The translations under genes were made by a program, and so were the position numbers. Source: Collinsella sp. (GTDB lineage: Bacteria; Actinomycetota; Coriobacteriia; Coriobacteriales; Coriobacteriaceae). From it: a stretch of 6,006 nucleotides of DNA. The first letter of the stretch is position 1; each line of letters opens with the position of its first letter. Below the pieces are notes generated by a model. That model made no database searches and was not told where the DNA came from. It saw only the letters and a list, made by a program, of their open reading frames with translations. The stretch spans positions 1 through 6,006 of the forward strand of contig JAIHVJ010000113.1 in assembly GCA_022720335.1 (NCBI GenBank), in the 5' to 3' direction. Below, in pieces: positions 4,987-6,006 of this stretch.

Positions 4987-6006
4987 TTACTCTTCCTGCT
5001 GCTTGGCAGGCAAGATGTAGACGTTCTCGGCGTCCACGGCGATCTGCGCGGGGCGGTTGTAGAGGGTGTCGATCTCCTTTACGCTCTGCTTGAACGGCGT
5101 GACGTCGGGCGTCTTTGCCTGATGGAGCTTTTCGAGGAGTTTCTCGGATTGCTTGTCGTTGAACTTTCCGATGCTCTCTCCTGCGCCTTCGAGCGCCTCG
5201 TCGATGAGTGTATGGTCGCCCACGGGGGTCTTTGCGATGGCGTGACCGAGCAATTTGCCCGCGGACGCGATACCGCCCAGCAGTGCCGCATCGACGGTGT
5301 CGACAGCCCCCGCTTCGAGTGCGTTGTAGCAGTCGGTGTAGAGCTCGCGGTACGCGATCGAATCAGCCTCGATCTTCGCGGTGGCGTCCGCGAGCTTTGC
5401 GGGCTCGAAGTTCTGGGCGAGCATGGGTTCGAGGAACAGCGAGAACGCGTGGATGTAGGTGGCGAGCTGGCAGTCTTTGAGGTAGTCGAGCACCTTGTCG
5501 AGGCGTCTGCCCAAGCCGTCTCGCACCTCGATGAACCCTTTCTTTTTCAGATCCGCCTGTGCCTGCGAGCGGAAGAGTTCCATGTCCTGCGCGGACGACT
5601 GCTTGATGTCGAGCACCTTCATATGGGCGTTTGCCATGTAGGTGGCGTTGCCGTAGTTGAGGCCGTAACCGTTGAGGATGTCTGCGAGCGTCTTGAGGTT
5701 GCCACGCATGTTGGCCTTGTCGCGCTGACGCATGTACTCGAACATTTCGTCGACGGACTCCTGGATGGAGTCGAGCTTTTGGTTTATCTGCGCGATTGCG
5801 GCTGCCATGAATAGCGATGTTGGATCGTAAGGCACCTGCGTGACGCTCGTGGCGATGTCGCCCTCGACTACGTGGAAGCGCGCCTGCCCAAGGCCCTTGG
5901 CGGCGTCGCGGTAGCCCCCTGTGAGACCGCTGCCGTCCTTGAACGAGTTGAGTTTCGACGGATCGAGCGGGTTACCATATTTGTCAGTCGCCTGGAGCAG
6001 CGTGGG
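4987..6006 (-). CDS. Conserved-looking hypothetical protein with coiled coil (5' end outside window)
   Basis: The frame is open from the right edge of the window down to TAA at 4987, giving 339 visible residues. The GTG at 5835 is internal because the frame continues upstream without a stop (for example GNPLDPSKLNSF and FHVVEGDIATSV). A probable coiled coil lies at visible residues 67-107 (IAQINQKLDSIQESVDEMF, then an RQRDKA segment). The rest is predicted helical, with an Ala/Gly-rich patch (LLGGIASAGKLLGHAIAK) that may be amphipathic or membrane-contacting, and a polar end (PAKQQEE). No signal peptide can be judged because the N-terminus is missing. I do not recognise a named domain. The pattern resembles uncharacterised proteins seen in gut Firmicutes and Actinobacteria. 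It is convergent with the exonuclease remnant. Confidence 0.8.
   Translation of the reverse strand, partial: PTLLQATDKYGNPLDPSKLNSFKDGSGLTGGYRDAAKGLGQARFHVVEGDIATSVTQVPYDPTSLFMAAAIAQINQKLDSIQESVDEMFEYMRQRDKANMRGNLKTLADILNGYGLNYGNATYMANAHMKVLDIKQSSAQDMELFRSQAQADLKKKGFIEVRDGLGRRLDKVLDYLKDCQLATYIHAFSLFLEPMLAQNFEPAKLADATAKIEADSIAYRELYTDCYNALEAGAVDTVDAALLGGIASAGKLLGHAIAKTPVGDHTLIDEALEGAGESIGKFNDKQSEKLLEKLHQAKTPDVTPFKQSVKEIDTLYNRPAQIAVDAENVYILPAKQQEE

Noticed and set aside
4894..5814. Long plus-strand open frame of 306 codons
   Set aside because: It is antisense to the minus-strand gene at 4987-6006, begins inside the exonuclease remnant, and its protein is rich in Val, Leu, Glu and Arg in a way typical of a GC-rich shadow frame. 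The minus-strand product has a far more natural composition and a plausible coiled coil.

Overview
The window looks like an accessory, defence-type region of a moderately GC-rich actinobacterium. GTG/TTG starts, codon choice and the gene families fit a Coriobacteriia genome such as Collinsella. That taxon is an inference from style, not a match I could check.

Layout, left to right. (1) Positions 1-810 (+) hold the C-terminal part of an ATPase of the archaeal-type family, with a winged helix and a DUF234-like PD-(D/E)XK tail. (2) Positions 811-995 are non-coding and carry five tandem units with an exact 23-bp period, all containing GCGTAA, just upstream of (3) a complete AAA_14/DUF4143-type ATPase at 996-2291 (+). 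(4) Positions 2292-2746 have no clear protein gene but contain what looks like a small RNA unit: a sigma70-like promoter, a hairpin at the predicted 5' end, and a terminator hairpin with a T-run. A short hydrophobic reading frame lies on the opposite strand. (5) A DEDDh 3'-5' exonuclease-family gene lies at 2747-3481 (+). (6) A second copy of the promoter element and of the same hairpin follows at 3536-3624. Here it forms the leader of (7) an Abi-family HEPN protein gene (3649-4413, +). (8) Positions 4414-4852 have no supported gene but include a 19-bp-arm inverted repeat. (9) Positions 4853-4945 are an ungapped second copy of the last 93 bp of the exonuclease gene. (10) On the minus strand a conserved-looking coiled-coil hypothetical protein runs off the right edge (4987-6006).

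The most notable signal is the organisation of 2322-4945. Two promoter-plus-hairpin modules flank the exonuclease, and the two hairpins differ by a compensatory base-pair swap, which argues for selection on RNA structure. The abi gene in turn sits between two copies of the exonuclease 3' end, so recombination between them would remove the abi module and leave an intact exonuclease gene. I read this as a modular defence cassette: a HEPN toxin-like Abi protein whose transcript begins with a conserved hairpin, plus an orphan relative of that RNA upstream. The function of the hairpin (attenuator, antitoxin-like RNA, or plain terminator) cannot be decided from sequence alone.
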